From an uncultured Prochlorococcus sp. (GTDB lineage: Bacteria > Cyanobacteriota > Cyanobacteriia > PCC-6307 > Cyanobiaceae): a stretch of DNA of 64,000 bases. The stretch lies in assembly GCA_902576415.1 (NCBI GenBank), contig CACGVZ010000004.1:1-64000 (forward strand). The letters are read 5' to 3'. Position numbers and translations under genes: made by a program. Within the stretch, counting starts at the first letter, position 1. The number at the start of each line of letters is the position of its first letter. Below, one piece after another: positions 19,452 through 29,491 of this stretch. The notes beneath the pieces are model-generated. The model had not been told where the DNA came from. It did not search any database and saw only the letters and a list, made by a program, of their open reading frames with translations.

Positions 19452-19802
19452 CTATTTTTCTAATAAATAAGTTTTCTCTTCTCCAATCTTATCTGGCTTT
19501 GTTAATTTACATCCTTTATCTTTTTCCATATCACAATTTTTTGTGGCGGGAACAGATTTCCATGTACAAATTTTTTCCTGAGAGTATTCTTTTACAATAA
19601 TCCAACCATCATCTAAGTATTCTGAAATTCTATCTTCACCGCAAGAAAACTTTATTTCCATTTTCTCTTTATCTAAACTGTTATTCTTATTAATTTTTCC
19701 TTCAGAATTAATTATGGGATTTTCATTATTTGTGGATATTCTACAAGAAGTTAAGAACAATAAAACTAAAAATATTTTTGTGAATTGTTTTATTTTTTTC
19801 AT
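19452..19802 (-). CDS. Hypothetical lipoprotein
   Basis: 116 aa; MKKIKQFTKIFLVLLFLTSCR lipobox-like signal. Confidence 0.6.
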   Translation of the reverse strand: MKKIKQFTKIFLVLLFLTSCRISTNNENPIINSEGKINKNNSLDKEKMEIKFSCGEDRISEYLDDGWIIVKEYSQEKICTWKSVPATKNCDMEKDKGCKLTKPDKIGEEKTYLLEK

Positions 19803-19842
19803 TTGTTATTCTTTCGATAATTAAAAGTTTATAAATTATAGT

Positions 19843-20019
19843 TTATTTTGATTCTATCAATTTTAACAATTGGTCCATTTTATTCATCAATGTTTTTACT
19901 TCATCTGGCTGAGGTAATAGTAATTCTTCCGTAACTGCTAAATGCATTTGCTTTAAATTTTGTCTAAGATCTTTTAAATGCATTTTTACATTTTCTTTCT
20001 TTTGTCTTATATCAGTCAT
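19843..20019 (-). CDS. Small helical protein, similar to ORF 18406-18612
   Basis: MTDIRQKKENVKMHLKDLRQNLKQMHLAVTEELLLPQPDEVKTLMNKMDQLLKLIESK; 58 aa, missed by the ORF track. Confidence 0.6.
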   Translation of the reverse strand: MTDIRQKKENVKMHLKDLRQNLKQMHLAVTEELLLPQPDEVKTLMNKMDQLLKLIESK

Positions 20020-20104
20020 AGGATTAAAAGCTTAATTCAATTCTATCTAGATTGATTATTATAATATTTTGAAGGTTATTATAGGAATATAATTAAAAAT
20101 TTTT

Positions 20105-20533
20105 TTATTCTTCAAGCTCGTAGATTTCTCTGCCACCATAACAAAAATTTGTTGATAACATCCTAAGTTCTTTATTATTAAGTCCTATTATATTTTTATT
20201 TTTAATAATGTAATTTCTGGCAATTGCTTCACAATCTAATCTATTTTTTGCATGTCTAATAACTGGATAAAAATATGCAAATGAAGTAATTGTGAACAAA
20301 AATAATATCATTAACTTTTTTTCATTTTTCAAAAATTCTTTAGATTGTTTTTTGGCTTTTAATATTTTTATTAGTAAAGTGTCTGGCAATCCAATCTGCA
20401 CAAATAACAATTCTACCCACCATGGAAGATCTTTATCTTTCTTTTTTTTTGAGTTTTCGGAATTATTCATTTTTTTAGATTCATGATTTTGGTTTCTGAC
20501 CTGTTTGGGATTACTTTTTCCATTTTTATCCAT
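20105..20533 (-). CDS. Hypothetical membrane protein
   Basis: 142 aa, charged N-terminus and TM segment LMILFLFTITSFAYFYPV. Confidence 0.55.
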   Translation of the reverse strand: MDKNGKSNPKQVRNQNHESKKMNNSENSKKKKDKDLPWWVELLFVQIGLPDTLLIKILKAKKQSKEFLKNEKKLMILFLFTITSFAYFYPVIRHAKNRLDCEAIARNYIIKNKNIIGLNNKELRMLSTNFCYGGREIYELEE

Positions 20534-20663
20534 ATCATCAAATATCTAATTGAAATATAAAAGGTTTATTTTGATTTGGAAACTATATTTTATTTTATAA
20601 GTATTAATTTAATTTATCTATGAGTTTGAGTATTGTAAATTTGTATTTAAAAAAAATTTATAG

Positions 20664-20933
20664 ATGGCAAAAAAAAGAAGAAAATTAAATAAAGATTTCG
20701 AGAAGAAAATATATTCATCTAAAAAAAATGTTGAACTAGTATTGGCGAAAATATATGATATCGATGATGAAGACATACAAAAAGAATATATGAGTGCGTT
20801 CAATGAAGTTGTCTACTTATATGATATTTTAAAAGAAACTTATGACCAACAGGGATTTAATGAGGATTCAGAACGACTTCTGACAAATTATAAAAATTCA
20901 TTTAATCTTTTTGAATCGGAATTTGAAATTTAA
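20664..20933 (+). CDS. Hypothetical protein
   Basis: 89-aa ORF, MAKKRRKLNKDFEKKIYSSKKNVELVLAKIYDIDDED... Confidence 0.55.
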   Translation: MAKKRRKLNKDFEKKIYSSKKNVELVLAKIYDIDDEDIQKEYMSAFNEVVYLYDILKETYDQQGFNEDSERLLTNYKNSFNLFESEFEI

Positions 20934-20940
20934 AATATAG

Positions 20941-21147
20941 TTATCTCTTGTAAGGTATTACTGGTATTTCAATTAATTTACCATTATTTAGATCGAATCT
21001 TTTCTTTCGCAAAATTTTTATACAAGTTAATTGTCTTTTCTCATTTTTACAAAATCTTTTTATTTGGTAATCAGTTAAAGAAAAGGCTTTATCGCAAGAT
21101 ATGACTAAAACGAATAAAAATAAACATAAATTTAATACTAATTTCAT
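20941..21147 (-). CDS. Hypothetical secreted small protein
   Basis: 68 aa with signal peptide MKLVLNLCLFLFVLVISCDKAFS. Confidence 0.5.
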   Translation of the reverse strand: MKLVLNLCLFLFVLVISCDKAFSLTDYQIKRFCKNEKRQLTCIKILRKKRFDLNNGKLIEIPVIPYKR

Positions 21148-21187
21148 TGATTTTCTGGATAGTCTAGTAACTTTGAAAAAAGATAAA

Positions 21188-21466
21188 TTAATTACTACTA
21201 TAATTATCTATAATTTTTTTTAAGTCATCTTTACTTAAGTCTGTTGAAATAAAAACTTCTTGAGCTGTTGTCCCTTTTCTTGCAATAGCTTTATATCCGT
21301 TAATAGTTTTAACTGATAATCTTATAGTTAATTTTGATGATCTTCCTCTTGCTTTTGATATCACGGCAGGAGTTATTGTTTTTATATTAATGTTGAGGGC
21401 TAATTTTTTCAATATAGGAATTAACCCGTCTATGTTTGTACTATGGTTTGATACTAACCTGCCCAA
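21188..21466 (-). CDS. DUF2103-like protein
   Basis: GRLVSNHSTNIDGLIPILKKLALNINIKTITPAVISKARGRSSKLTIRLS resembles DUF2103 (predicted metal-binding). Confidence 0.6.
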   Translation of the reverse strand: MGRLVSNHSTNIDGLIPILKKLALNINIKTITPAVISKARGRSSKLTIRLSVKTINGYKAIARKGTTAQEVFISTDLSKDDLKKIIDNYSSN

Positions 21467-21582
21467 CTGCTTTATCTTTATTCTATATTATAGATCTCTG
21501 TTTATGAGAGTTTAAATTTAGCTAAGAAATGATTAAAAATATTTGAAATTCTGTTATATTTGTCTAAACACTTTAAAATCTA

Positions 21583-21684
21583 ATGATCTTTCAACTAGGA
21601 TGGGCCGCATTAGCTGCAATTTTTACTTTTTCAATTGCTATGGTTGTTTGGGGTAGAAACGGTGATGGCTCTATTGATATATGA
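21583..21684 (+). CDS. petN: Cytochrome b6-f complex subunit VIII (PetN)
   Basis: 33 aa [33 protein letters not shown]; matches the PetN pattern (..WAAL..VFTFS..MVVWGR.G); not in ORF track. Confidence 0.9.
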   Translation: MIFQLGWAALAAIFTFSIAMVVWGRNGDGSIDI

Positions 21685-21821
21685 TTTCACTTTTAAATTA
21701 TGAATCTTTTTTAAGTAAATTTCTAATATATTCATCCTTCATTTTACTTGTTTTTATAACATTTGCTGTAATTTATATCTCTTATATTTCTTGGAAAGAT
21801 AAAAGAAGATTGAAAAAATAG
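21681..21821 (+). CDS. Putative 46-aa single-TM protein overlapping petN stop codon
   Basis: [50 protein letters not shown] overlap with petN stop, one TM and basic C-terminus. Confidence 0.6.
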   Translation: MISLLNYESFLSKFLIYSSFILLVFITFAVIYISYISWKDKRRLKK

Positions 21822-21824
21822 TCA

Positions 21825-22481
21825 CTATTTTTTATTGTCTTTTTTCTTATCCTTTAATCTTAGTTCTTCTATTAATTCTTTTGCTTGCTTCATTTTAGAG
21901 ATACTACTTTTGTAAATTCCAATATCTTTTTCTGCTTTATCAGTAGATAGGTTTAGACTTTCAAAAATGTTTTTGATTGCCTTATTAATTTCAGTTTCAT
22001 TTTCCCCTTTTAGATCTTGGGATTCTGAAATTAGTATATACATTCCAAGGATTAGTATCCTTGAGGGATAAAGTTTGGTATCGCTTTTTTCTTTTAATAA
22101 CTTTAATATGTCATTTGATGGTTTATCTTTAAATTCTAATTGAAATTTTTGCGATATTTCTTTAATTTTTATAGCTTCAAAATTTGTAGAGCTACATAAG
22201 GAATCAAAAAGAAGATCTAAATGTTTCTCAGGCTCGTATCCTTTCATTAATTCTTTGAATGTTTCGGTGAGACCAATACAAAAGAGGTAATCTTGTGTGA
22301 ATTCATTTTGATGATGTAAAAGATTTAGTTCGACAAGCATTTCATCTACTATTCTTTTGTATAAACCTGGAATAACGTAAGGAAATTGTTCATGGAATAA
22401 CTTCTTGCTATCTGAAACAGTCAATTTTTCTTTCAATTTTTTATATGTAAACCTTAATAAGGTTAGCGTATGTTGACTCAA
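21825..22481 (-). CDS. thf1: Thf1 / Psb29 (Psp29) thylakoid formation, PSII biogenesis protein
   Basis: [35 protein letters not shown], coiled-coil C-terminus. Confidence 0.9.
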   Translation of the reverse strand: MSQHTLTLLRFTYKKLKEKLTVSDSKKLFHEQFPYVIPGLYKRIVDEMLVELNLLHHQNEFTQDYLFCIGLTETFKELMKGYEPEKHLDLLFDSLCSSTNFEAIKIKEISQKFQLEFKDKPSNDILKLLKEKSDTKLYPSRILILGMYILISESQDLKGENETEINKAIKNIFESLNLSTDKAEKDIGIYKSSISKMKQAKELIEELRLKDKKKDNKK

Positions 22482-22516
22482 TATCGTTAGTATCTAATAA
22501 ACAGATAAATATTATT

Positions 22517-23098
22517 ATGATCCCTTTAGTTTTAGAAGAATCAGGCGGTAGTGAAAGAGTCTTTGATATTTACTCGAGACTATTAAGAGAGAGAATAATC
22601 TTTTTGGGAGAACAAGTGACTAGTGAAACAGCTAATAGAATTGTCGCTCAATTGCTTTTCCTTGAAGCAGAAGATCCAGATAAAGATATTTATATGTATA
22701 TCAATTCACCTGGAGGATCTGTATACGATGGTTTAGGTATATTTGATACAATGCAACATGTAAAGCCTGATATCCATACAGTTTGTGTGGGTTTAGCTGC
22801 CAGTATGGGCGCATTTTTGTTGGCTGCAGGTACTAAAGGTAAAAGAAGTAGCCTTAGACATTCAAGAATAATGATCCATCAACCTCTTGGGGGCGCTAGA
22901 GGTCAAGCAAGCGACATAAGGATTCAAGCAGATGAAATTTTGTTTTTAAAAGAACGTCTTAATACCGAATTATCACAAAGAACAGGCAAGGATTATGAGA
23001 CTATCAAGGAAGATACTGATAGAGATTTCTATATGTCTCCAAAAGAAGCAGTTGAGTATGGATTAATTGATCTAGTTTTAGATAAGAAACCCCTTTAA
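22517..23098 (+). CDS. clpP: ATP-dependent Clp protease proteolytic subunit
   Basis: [38 protein letters not shown] catalytic Ser, [14 protein letters not shown]. Confidence 0.97.
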   Translation: MIPLVLEESGGSERVFDIYSRLLRERIIFLGEQVTSETANRIVAQLLFLEAEDPDKDIYMYINSPGGSVYDGLGIFDTMQHVKPDIHTVCVGLAASMGAFLLAAGTKGKRSSLRHSRIMIHQPLGGARGQASDIRIQADEILFLKERLNTELSQRTGKDYETIKEDTDRDFYMSPKEAVEYGLIDLVLDKKPL

Positions 23099-23101
23099 AA
23101 T

Positions 23102-25015
23102 TTAGTTTAATAATTGTGGTGTTCTATCTTTTTCTGGGATGTTAGTGAATTGAGAGAGTATGCTGACAAATTCATCACCATCTAATGTCTCTTTTTCAAT
23201 TAATAAATCGACAATTTTATCCATAGCTTCCCTATTCTTACTGACAATAGAATAAGTTTCCTCATAACATTCCTTTACCATTACTCTTACACTTTCATCA
23301 ATTTGCTTGGAGATAGAATCAGAAACTTCACTTCTTGTCATTAAATCTCTACCAACGAATACTTCTTGATTTCCACTTTCTAAAGCAATAGGACCTAAAT
23401 TGCTCATTCCAAATCTAGTAACCATTTGGCGTGCCATAGAAGCAACTTGTTGGAAATCACCACCGGCACCTGTAGTGATTTCACCTTTTCCAAAAACAAC
23501 ATCCTCAGCTGCTCTTCCTCCTAAAGCACCCATTATTCTGGCTTTAAGTTGTGCTCTACTTACTAGGGTTTGTTCATCATCTGGAGTAAACCAAGTTAAA
23601 CCTTTAGCTTGACCTCTAGGAATTACAGTTACTTTTTGAACAGGATCATGAGCTTTGACTAATGAACCGATGAGAGCATGACCAACTTCATGATAAGCAA
23701 TTAATCTTTTACTTCTACCATCAGTTAATGGTGAACCCTCCATTCCAGCTACAATCCTGTCAACAGAGTCATCAATTTCAGAAATACTAATTGAATCTTT
23801 TCTTCTCCTTGCTGTTAATATGGCGGCTTCATTTAGTAAATTTGCTAAATCTGCTCCAGTAAAACCAGGGGTTCTTCTCGCAATGCTTTCGAGGGTTAGA
23901 TCTTTTTGAAGCTTTTTATTTCTTGCATGTACTTCAAGTATAGATAATCTACCTTTGATATCTGGTGCGTCTACAGTTACTTGCCTATCAAATCTACCAG
24001 GTCTCATTAAAGCTGAATCTAAAACGTCAGGTCTGTTTGTGGCAGCAATAATAATTATACCGCTATTGCCTTCGAATCCATCCATTTCAGTTAGTAATTG
24101 GTTTAGAGTCTGTTCCCTCTCATCATTACCTCCACCAATGCCTGCACCTCTTTGTCTTCCAACAGCATCAATTTCGTCAATAAAAATTAAACAAGGACTA
24201 TTTTCTTTAGCTCTCTTAAAAAGATCTCTCACTCTGCTTGCACCAACACCAACAAACATCTCTACAAATTCAGAACCTGATAAAGAAAAAAATGGTACAC
24301 CTGCTTCACCTGCTATTGCTTTGGCTAAAAGTGTTTTACCGGTTCCTGGAGGTCCTACCAATAAAACTCCCTTGGGAATCTTTGCTCCGACAGAAGTAAA
24401 TTTTTCTGGTTTTTTTAAAAAAGTAACAACTTCCTGCAAATCCTGTTTGGCTTCGTTAACTCCCGCTACATCGTCAAAAACCACTCCCGTTTCAGCTTCC
24501 ATTGCAAATCTTGCCTTTGTCTTTCCAAATTGCATGGCTTGCCCAGGACCTCCCGGCATACCATTAGATCTTCTGGCTAATAAAATTAAACCGCCTATTA
24601 GAATGGCTGGGAAAAGCAAATTACCCAAAACTCCTAATCCAGCTGGAGCAGTTTTAATAGGATGTACATCAAAACTGATCCCCTCATTTTTTAAATTATT
24701 AATGAGCTCAGGAGTTAGACCTGGAAGGTCTACCCTTAATCTTTGGACTTTATTGTCTAAATCTGAATCTATTGTCTCTATTACTGCATTTCTACCACCA
24801 TCATAAATATCAACTGATGTTACCCTTCCAGAATTAATGTAATCTAAAAATCTACCGTAACTAACCCTTGCTACCGCAGAATTTCTTGGGGCAACCGTTG
24901 TTCCATTTGATTTAAGTGAATCAACATTGCTAGATGATAAGAATTGGTAAGAAAGTGCTATTACTAAAACTATAGGTAATGCCCATAAAATTAATGTTTT
25001 GAATTTTTGATTCAT
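23102..25015 (-). CDS. ftsH: ATP-dependent zinc metalloprotease FtsH
   Basis: [51 protein letters not shown]. Confidence 0.98.
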   Translation of the reverse strand: MNQKFKTLILWALPIVLVIALSYQFLSSSNVDSLKSNGTTVAPRNSAVARVSYGRFLDYINSGRVTSVDIYDGGRNAVIETIDSDLDNKVQRLRVDLPGLTPELINNLKNEGISFDVHPIKTAPAGLGVLGNLLFPAILIGGLILLARRSNGMPGGPGQAMQFGKTKARFAMEAETGVVFDDVAGVNEAKQDLQEVVTFLKKPEKFTSVGAKIPKGVLLVGPPGTGKTLLAKAIAGEAGVPFFSLSGSEFVEMFVGVGASRVRDLFKRAKENSPCLIFIDEIDAVGRQRGAGIGGGNDEREQTLNQLLTEMDGFEGNSGIIIIAATNRPDVLDSALMRPGRFDRQVTVDAPDIKGRLSILEVHARNKKLQKDLTLESIARRTPGFTGADLANLLNEAAILTARRRKDSISISEIDDSVDRIVAGMEGSPLTDGRSKRLIAYHEVGHALIGSLVKAHDPVQKVTVIPRGQAKGLTWFTPDDEQTLVSRAQLKARIMGALGGRAAEDVVFGKGEITTGAGGDFQQVASMARQMVTRFGMSNLGPIALESGNQEVFVGRDLMTRSEVSDSISKQIDESVRVMVKECYEETYSIVSKNREAMDKIVDLLIEKETLDGDEFVSILSQFTNIPEKDRTPQLLN

Positions 25016-25113
25016 TAATTTGTTAGAAGTTAATTTTTAGATTCTAGACTGAATCAATGCATTTCGTTGATATTTCCTTTAACTTTGTGCTTATATTACT
25101 CTTGAAACTATTA

Positions 25114-25332
25114 GATTTATTTATGCAATTTGTGATCAAAGATAAGGTTAAGTTGATTGCACCAGTGTCCTTCCTAAAGACTTCTGATAATATGCCAATG
25201 CTAAGACCTCCTGAGCTGGTAGCAATTGATGAAATTGGAGAAGTTTTATCAATAAAATCTCCAGATACTGTTGAAGTAAAGTTTAGAAGAGGTTCCTTCT
25301 TAATCGATATTGATAAGATCGAGAAGGTTTAA
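25114..25332 (+). CDS. DUF3148 / SipA-like regulatory protein (start assigned by inspection; the ORF track starts at 25057)
   Basis: DKVKLIAPVSFLKTSDNMPMLRPPELVAIDEIGEVLSIKSPDTVEVKFRRGSFLID resembles the cyanobacterial DUF3148/SipA family; start codon uncertain. Confidence 0.65.
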   Translation, partial: DLFMQFVIKDKVKLIAPVSFLKTSDNMPMLRPPELVAIDEIGEVLSIKSPDTVEVKFRRGSFLIDIDKIEKV

Positions 25333-25334
25333 CT

Positions 25335-26552
25335 TTAAAAAATTTTCTGCCACCTAGTATTAATTTCTAAGATAATTTTTTTATTTCCAGAAATACTCAA
25401 AAAAGGTTTCGAAAAATACTTATTTATCAAATTAAAAATTTCTAATGAAGATATTTCGTCTATCTTAGAAATTAAATTGATTTCAGAAATAGGTTGTATT
25501 CCATAACTAATTAATTGAATCCTTCGCTGCAAAATTTCATCTAAAGATTGATTTCCTAAAAGGAAAGAGCCTTTTAATTTTTCTTTTGCTAAAAATATTT
25601 CAGAATCCGTTAGCTTTTTAAAAAGTAAATTTTTAAATAAAGATGATAAAAGTTCAAAAGCCAAAATAGCGTTCTTATTTGATACTGATAAATAAACTAA
25701 AAAGGGAGCATTCCCACTCCTGACAGGATTAAAAACTCCAAGATCGTAAGTTATACCATTTTTTTCCCTGAAAAGCTTGAATAAAGCAGAGCTCATTCCA
25801 TAGGATAAATGTGACTCTAAAATTTTAAGTGGCAAGTATTCAATACTTCTACGAGAGCAGGTTTGATTCCCTATCATTATTATTGTTTGATTCGAATCAT
25901 TATTTGTGTAATCAAATCTATATTGAGGCTCTAAGTGATAACTTCGAGGATTTGATTTTTCTTCTTGGATGGTCTGAACAAATTTATCTAAAGTTTCTCC
26001 GTTTACTTCTAAATTATTCGAAATTATATACTTTTCTCTTTTTTTGAAATTCTTAAACTCACATAAAATATCGTCGTAGGTTATTTTTGCAACATCATTT
26101 AAATTACCAATTGTATTGAAAGCATAAGGATGATTTGAATAAACTATTTTTCTCCATTTCTCAAAACATATATTAAATGGATTTTCTCTATCTTTTTTAA
26201 TCAAATTAATAGAAGATTTTTTTACTTTTTGAAATTCAATTTCAGATATAGTTGGATTATTAATTATTAAATCCAACAGAGGGAGTAATTTGCTGAAATG
26301 TTCATTTAGAGATTTGATGCTTATAAAAATACCATCTTCAAATACTTCTTGGTTTAACTCCGCTCCATAAGATTCAATATATTCTGATAGCTCGAAATTA
26401 TCAAAACCTTCACATCCTCGGGTAAGTAATGAAGAAAGAATCTTATTAATACCTTTTTTATTGATACTATCCAAATCGCTACCACCTTTAATCCAAATTG
26501 AAGCAGTTGAAAAATTTCTTTTTTTGTGATTTAAAAAAAATCTTTTTATCAT
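25335..26552 (-). CDS. M16-family peptidase-like protein (second of tandem pair)
   Basis: M16 fold similarity; lacks the HxxEH zinc motif seen in its upstream partner. Confidence 0.8.
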   Translation of the reverse strand: MIKRFFLNHKKRNFSTASIWIKGGSDLDSINKKGINKILSSLLTRGCEGFDNFELSEYIESYGAELNQEVFEDGIFISIKSLNEHFSKLLPLLDLIINNPTISEIEFQKVKKSSINLIKKDRENPFNICFEKWRKIVYSNHPYAFNTIGNLNDVAKITYDDILCEFKNFKKREKYIISNNLEVNGETLDKFVQTIQEEKSNPRSYHLEPQYRFDYTNNDSNQTIIMIGNQTCSRRSIEYLPLKILESHLSYGMSSALFKLFREKNGITYDLGVFNPVRSGNAPFLVYLSVSNKNAILAFELLSSLFKNLLFKKLTDSEIFLAKEKLKGSFLLGNQSLDEILQRRIQLISYGIQPISEINLISKIDEISSLEIFNLINKYFSKPFLSISGNKKIILEINTRWQKIF

Positions 26553-27811
26553 TTAACAGAAGACGCTATAAGAGTGTATTTATCTTCTTGAATAAATTTC
26601 GTAATATCCTGGAAATTATCCAAGTCACTCCAATATTTTAAATTATTTTCTAAATCATTAATTGAATACTTTCTTCCCCATAGAAGTTCATTTCCAAAGA
26701 ACGAGGAAAGCTGCGTAGATGTCTCTAAATTAAATATATAGTTACTTTTTACAATATTTACAGCTTTTTTAATTTCATTCAAAGTTAAATTTTTATATTT
26801 TAAAAGTTCATCTATTGATTTATTAATTTGCTTTTCTACTAAATAAACGTCTTTGTTTTCACAACTAGCTTCCAAAATGAATAATCCACCTAATTCTCCA
26901 GCATTTACGTCTACATATACTGATTCAACAAAATTATTATCTTCTTTTAAACTCTTCACTAATCGACTGTTTCTTCCTACGGAGAGAATTGATGCTAAAA
27001 TTTCTAGTCCAACAATACTTTTTTGATTACTGAGATTTGGTATAAACCATGCCATAAATATTCTTGAAAACTCTAAATTATCAAAATTAATTACCTCTCT
27101 ACCATTTCTAATTTTTAGGGGAGGTTTAATTTTTGGATTTTGAAAATTTGGTAACTCATAAATAGGATTTTTATTAATCCCAGAAAGGTCACTTTTTTCA
27201 AAAATTTTATAAATATTTTCTGAGAGATTACCTGCAATCGCAATACAAGTTTTTTCAGCAATGTAATGTTTCTTATGAAATTTCACAAGGTCATTTATCT
27301 CAAGATTTTGAATACTTTGTTCGGTTCCTAGAATTGTATTGGCGTAGTTAGAGCCTACCCAAACCCTTTTTAAAAAGTAGTTATATAATTTTTCTTCTGG
27401 CTGATCATTTTGTTGTTTTATTTCATCAATTACTACCCCTTTTTCTTTCATAAATTCTTCAGTATTAAAACTTGGAGAAACAACAATATTTGTCAAAAGA
27501 GCAAGTGATTCACTAAAGTTACCTGGTGGGATGAGGACATGGTAATGTACATCATCATAACCTGTTGAAGCATTGCTTAATCCACCAAGCGATTCAATTT
27601 TATGATCAAATTCACCTGGCAAAATTTTATTAGAACCCTTAAAAATCATATGTTCTAAAAAATGAGCAGTGCCATTTTTACCAACTTCCTCGAATGAAGA
27701 ACCTGCTTTACACCATATATCAATGCTTATAAGCGGCAATTCTTTATTATCCACAAATACACATTTGGTTTTGCTTGAATGAATATGGTAGTTAACTTCT
27801 CCTACATTCAT
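26549..27811 (-). CDS. M16-family zinc peptidase
   Basis: HFLEHMIFKGS zinc motif; 4-bp overlap with downstream M16 gene. Confidence 0.92.
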   Translation of the reverse strand: MNVGEVNYHIHSSKTKCVFVDNKELPLISIDIWCKAGSSFEEVGKNGTAHFLEHMIFKGSNKILPGEFDHKIESLGGLSNASTGYDDVHYHVLIPPGNFSESLALLTNIVVSPSFNTEEFMKEKGVVIDEIKQQNDQPEEKLYNYFLKRVWVGSNYANTILGTEQSIQNLEINDLVKFHKKHYIAEKTCIAIAGNLSENIYKIFEKSDLSGINKNPIYELPNFQNPKIKPPLKIRNGREVINFDNLEFSRIFMAWFIPNLSNQKSIVGLEILASILSVGRNSRLVKSLKEDNNFVESVYVDVNAGELGGLFILEASCENKDVYLVEKQINKSIDELLKYKNLTLNEIKKAVNIVKSNYIFNLETSTQLSSFFGNELLWGRKYSINDLENNLKYWSDLDNFQDITKFIQEDKYTLIASSVK

Positions 27812-27851
27812 TTAAATTTTCTCATTACACCCATTTTGGTACCTTTTACCC

Positions 27852-28577
27852 TTGTTGTCTGAATCTTTAATTAAAACTAAATTAACAGATCCTCTTATTT
27901 TGGACTTATTACAAAATATTAGAGAGCATAGATCCGTGCTTGAGAACCTCCAAAGTATGAAAGTCGATCCAAATCTCACCAATATAATATCGAAAGACAT
28001 AGGAAGAGAATTCTTTATAGAAAACGAATTTCATAAAGCCAAGGGATTTAGAAAGTTACATATCGAAGTGGCAGAATTTTCGAAAAACCTTAAGATCTTA
28101 CATTGTGTTTTTTTTCCAGATCCAAAGTTTGATATCCCAATTTTTGGTATGGATTTAGTAAAAATAAATGATATTGTCTCAGCTGCGATTGTTGATTTAT
28201 CACCCGCATCTAAAAATCAAGGTGTTAAATACGAAAAATTTCTTTCTGAAGTAGATAAGAGTTCTTTTACTTCATTGCGAGAGATTCCAAACTGGGGAAT
28301 GATTTTTTCAAAAAATGTATTTTTTGCCTCTTTAAAAAGTAATTCTGAAAAAAATGCTTTTTGTAGAGTTGTTGATGAATACCTCTCAATTTTGATCAAA
28401 TTGAGTAAGGAAGCCAGGCCTGAATTTAATAAGAACATTATTCAAGAGAGAATAGATTACCAAAAGAATTATTGTTTACAGCAAATGAAAAATGAAAAAA
28501 CTAGCATGGTTCTCCTAAAATATTTCGACGAAAAATGGGTTAATAACTATATAAGCAATGTACTATTTGATTTTTAA
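27852..28577 (+). CDS. pcyA: Phycocyanobilin:ferredoxin oxidoreductase
   Basis: [43 protein letters not shown], bilin-reductase family signature. Confidence 0.92.
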   Translation: MLSESLIKTKLTDPLILDLLQNIREHRSVLENLQSMKVDPNLTNIISKDIGREFFIENEFHKAKGFRKLHIEVAEFSKNLKILHCVFFPDPKFDIPIFGMDLVKINDIVSAAIVDLSPASKNQGVKYEKFLSEVDKSSFTSLREIPNWGMIFSKNVFFASLKSNSEKNAFCRVVDEYLSILIKLSKEARPEFNKNIIQERIDYQKNYCLQQMKNEKTSMVLLKYFDEKWVNNYISNVLFDF

Positions 28578-29491
28578 TGTATTTAAGAAGATTTCAAAAT
28601 TTATTAATTTATTTATTAATACTTTTCCCAATCCCTCTTGGAATTATTTCCTGTTCTAGCGATAACAAATCAAGTACCAAATTAAAAGAAGGAATAACTG
28701 CTGATTTTATCCCTCCAATTACAGCTGTTGCTGCACTAGGCGTACTTTCCCCTTCAGGGGAGATTAGGCAATTGGCAGCTCCGATAAGTCAGTTTGGTTC
28801 TTCCCCTCGAATAGTTGACACTTTAGTTAATGAGGGAGATTTTGTAAAAAAAGGTGATATCCTGGCAATTTTTGAAAATAGAGAAAAGTTAATTTCTGAT
28901 CTTGAAAAGAATGAAAATCTAATTAGTATTATTAACGATGAAATAGTTTTAAAGAAAGATCAAATTCAAAGGTATGAATTGGCTTTGAGTAAAGATGCAT
29001 ATTCTTTTGTACAGTTGTCTCAAAGAAAAGATGAATTATTAAAATTGCAAAAACAAAAAATCAATCTTGTTGGAGATCAAAAAAATATCAAAATAGATCT
29101 ATTTAATTCAAAACTCAGAAGCCCAATTGATGGTTTTATTCTTGGTATAAATACGAGAGTGGGTGAGAGACCTCAAAATGAAGGAGTTTTAGATATTGGT
29201 TCTAGTCAAAAGATGGAAGCTTTAATAGAGGTTTATGAATCTGATATAGATAGAGTATTTATATCTCAGAATGTTGAATTGACCAGTGAAAATGGAGGTT
29301 TCCAAAAAAATCTTAAAGGGAAGGTAATTAGGATAAGTCCTCAGGTAAAACAAAGAAAAGTTTTATCTACTGATCCAACAGGAGATGCAGATTCTCGAAT
29401 TATTGAGGTGCTCGTAAAACTAGATCAAGATTCTATAGATACCGTGCAAAATTATGCAGGAATGAAAGTGATTGCACGATTTATTCCCTAA
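28577..29491 (+). CDS. devB: DevB-like HlyD-family membrane fusion protein
   Basis: lipoprotein-like N-terminus, biotin-lipoyl-like and coiled-coil regions; followed by DevC and DevA. Confidence 0.85.
   Translation: MYLRRFQNLLIYLLILFPIPLGIISCSSDNKSSTKLKEGITADFIPPITAVAALGVLSPSGEIRQLAAPISQFGSSPRIVDTLVNEGDFVKKGDILAIFENREKLISDLEKNENLISIINDEIVLKKDQIQRYELALSKDAYSFVQLSQRKDELLKLQKQKINLVGDQKNIKIDLFNSKLRSPIDGFILGINTRVGERPQNEGVLDIGSSQKMEALIEVYESDIDRVFISQNVELTSENGGFQKNLKGKVIRISPQVKQRKVLSTDPTGDADSRIIEVLVKLDQDSIDTVQNYAGMKVIARFIP

Noticed and set aside
23955-24806. 283-aa ORF on the plus strand opposite ftsH
   Set aside because: Entirely antisense to the strongly conserved ftsH CDS; open frame is a by-product of its codon usage.
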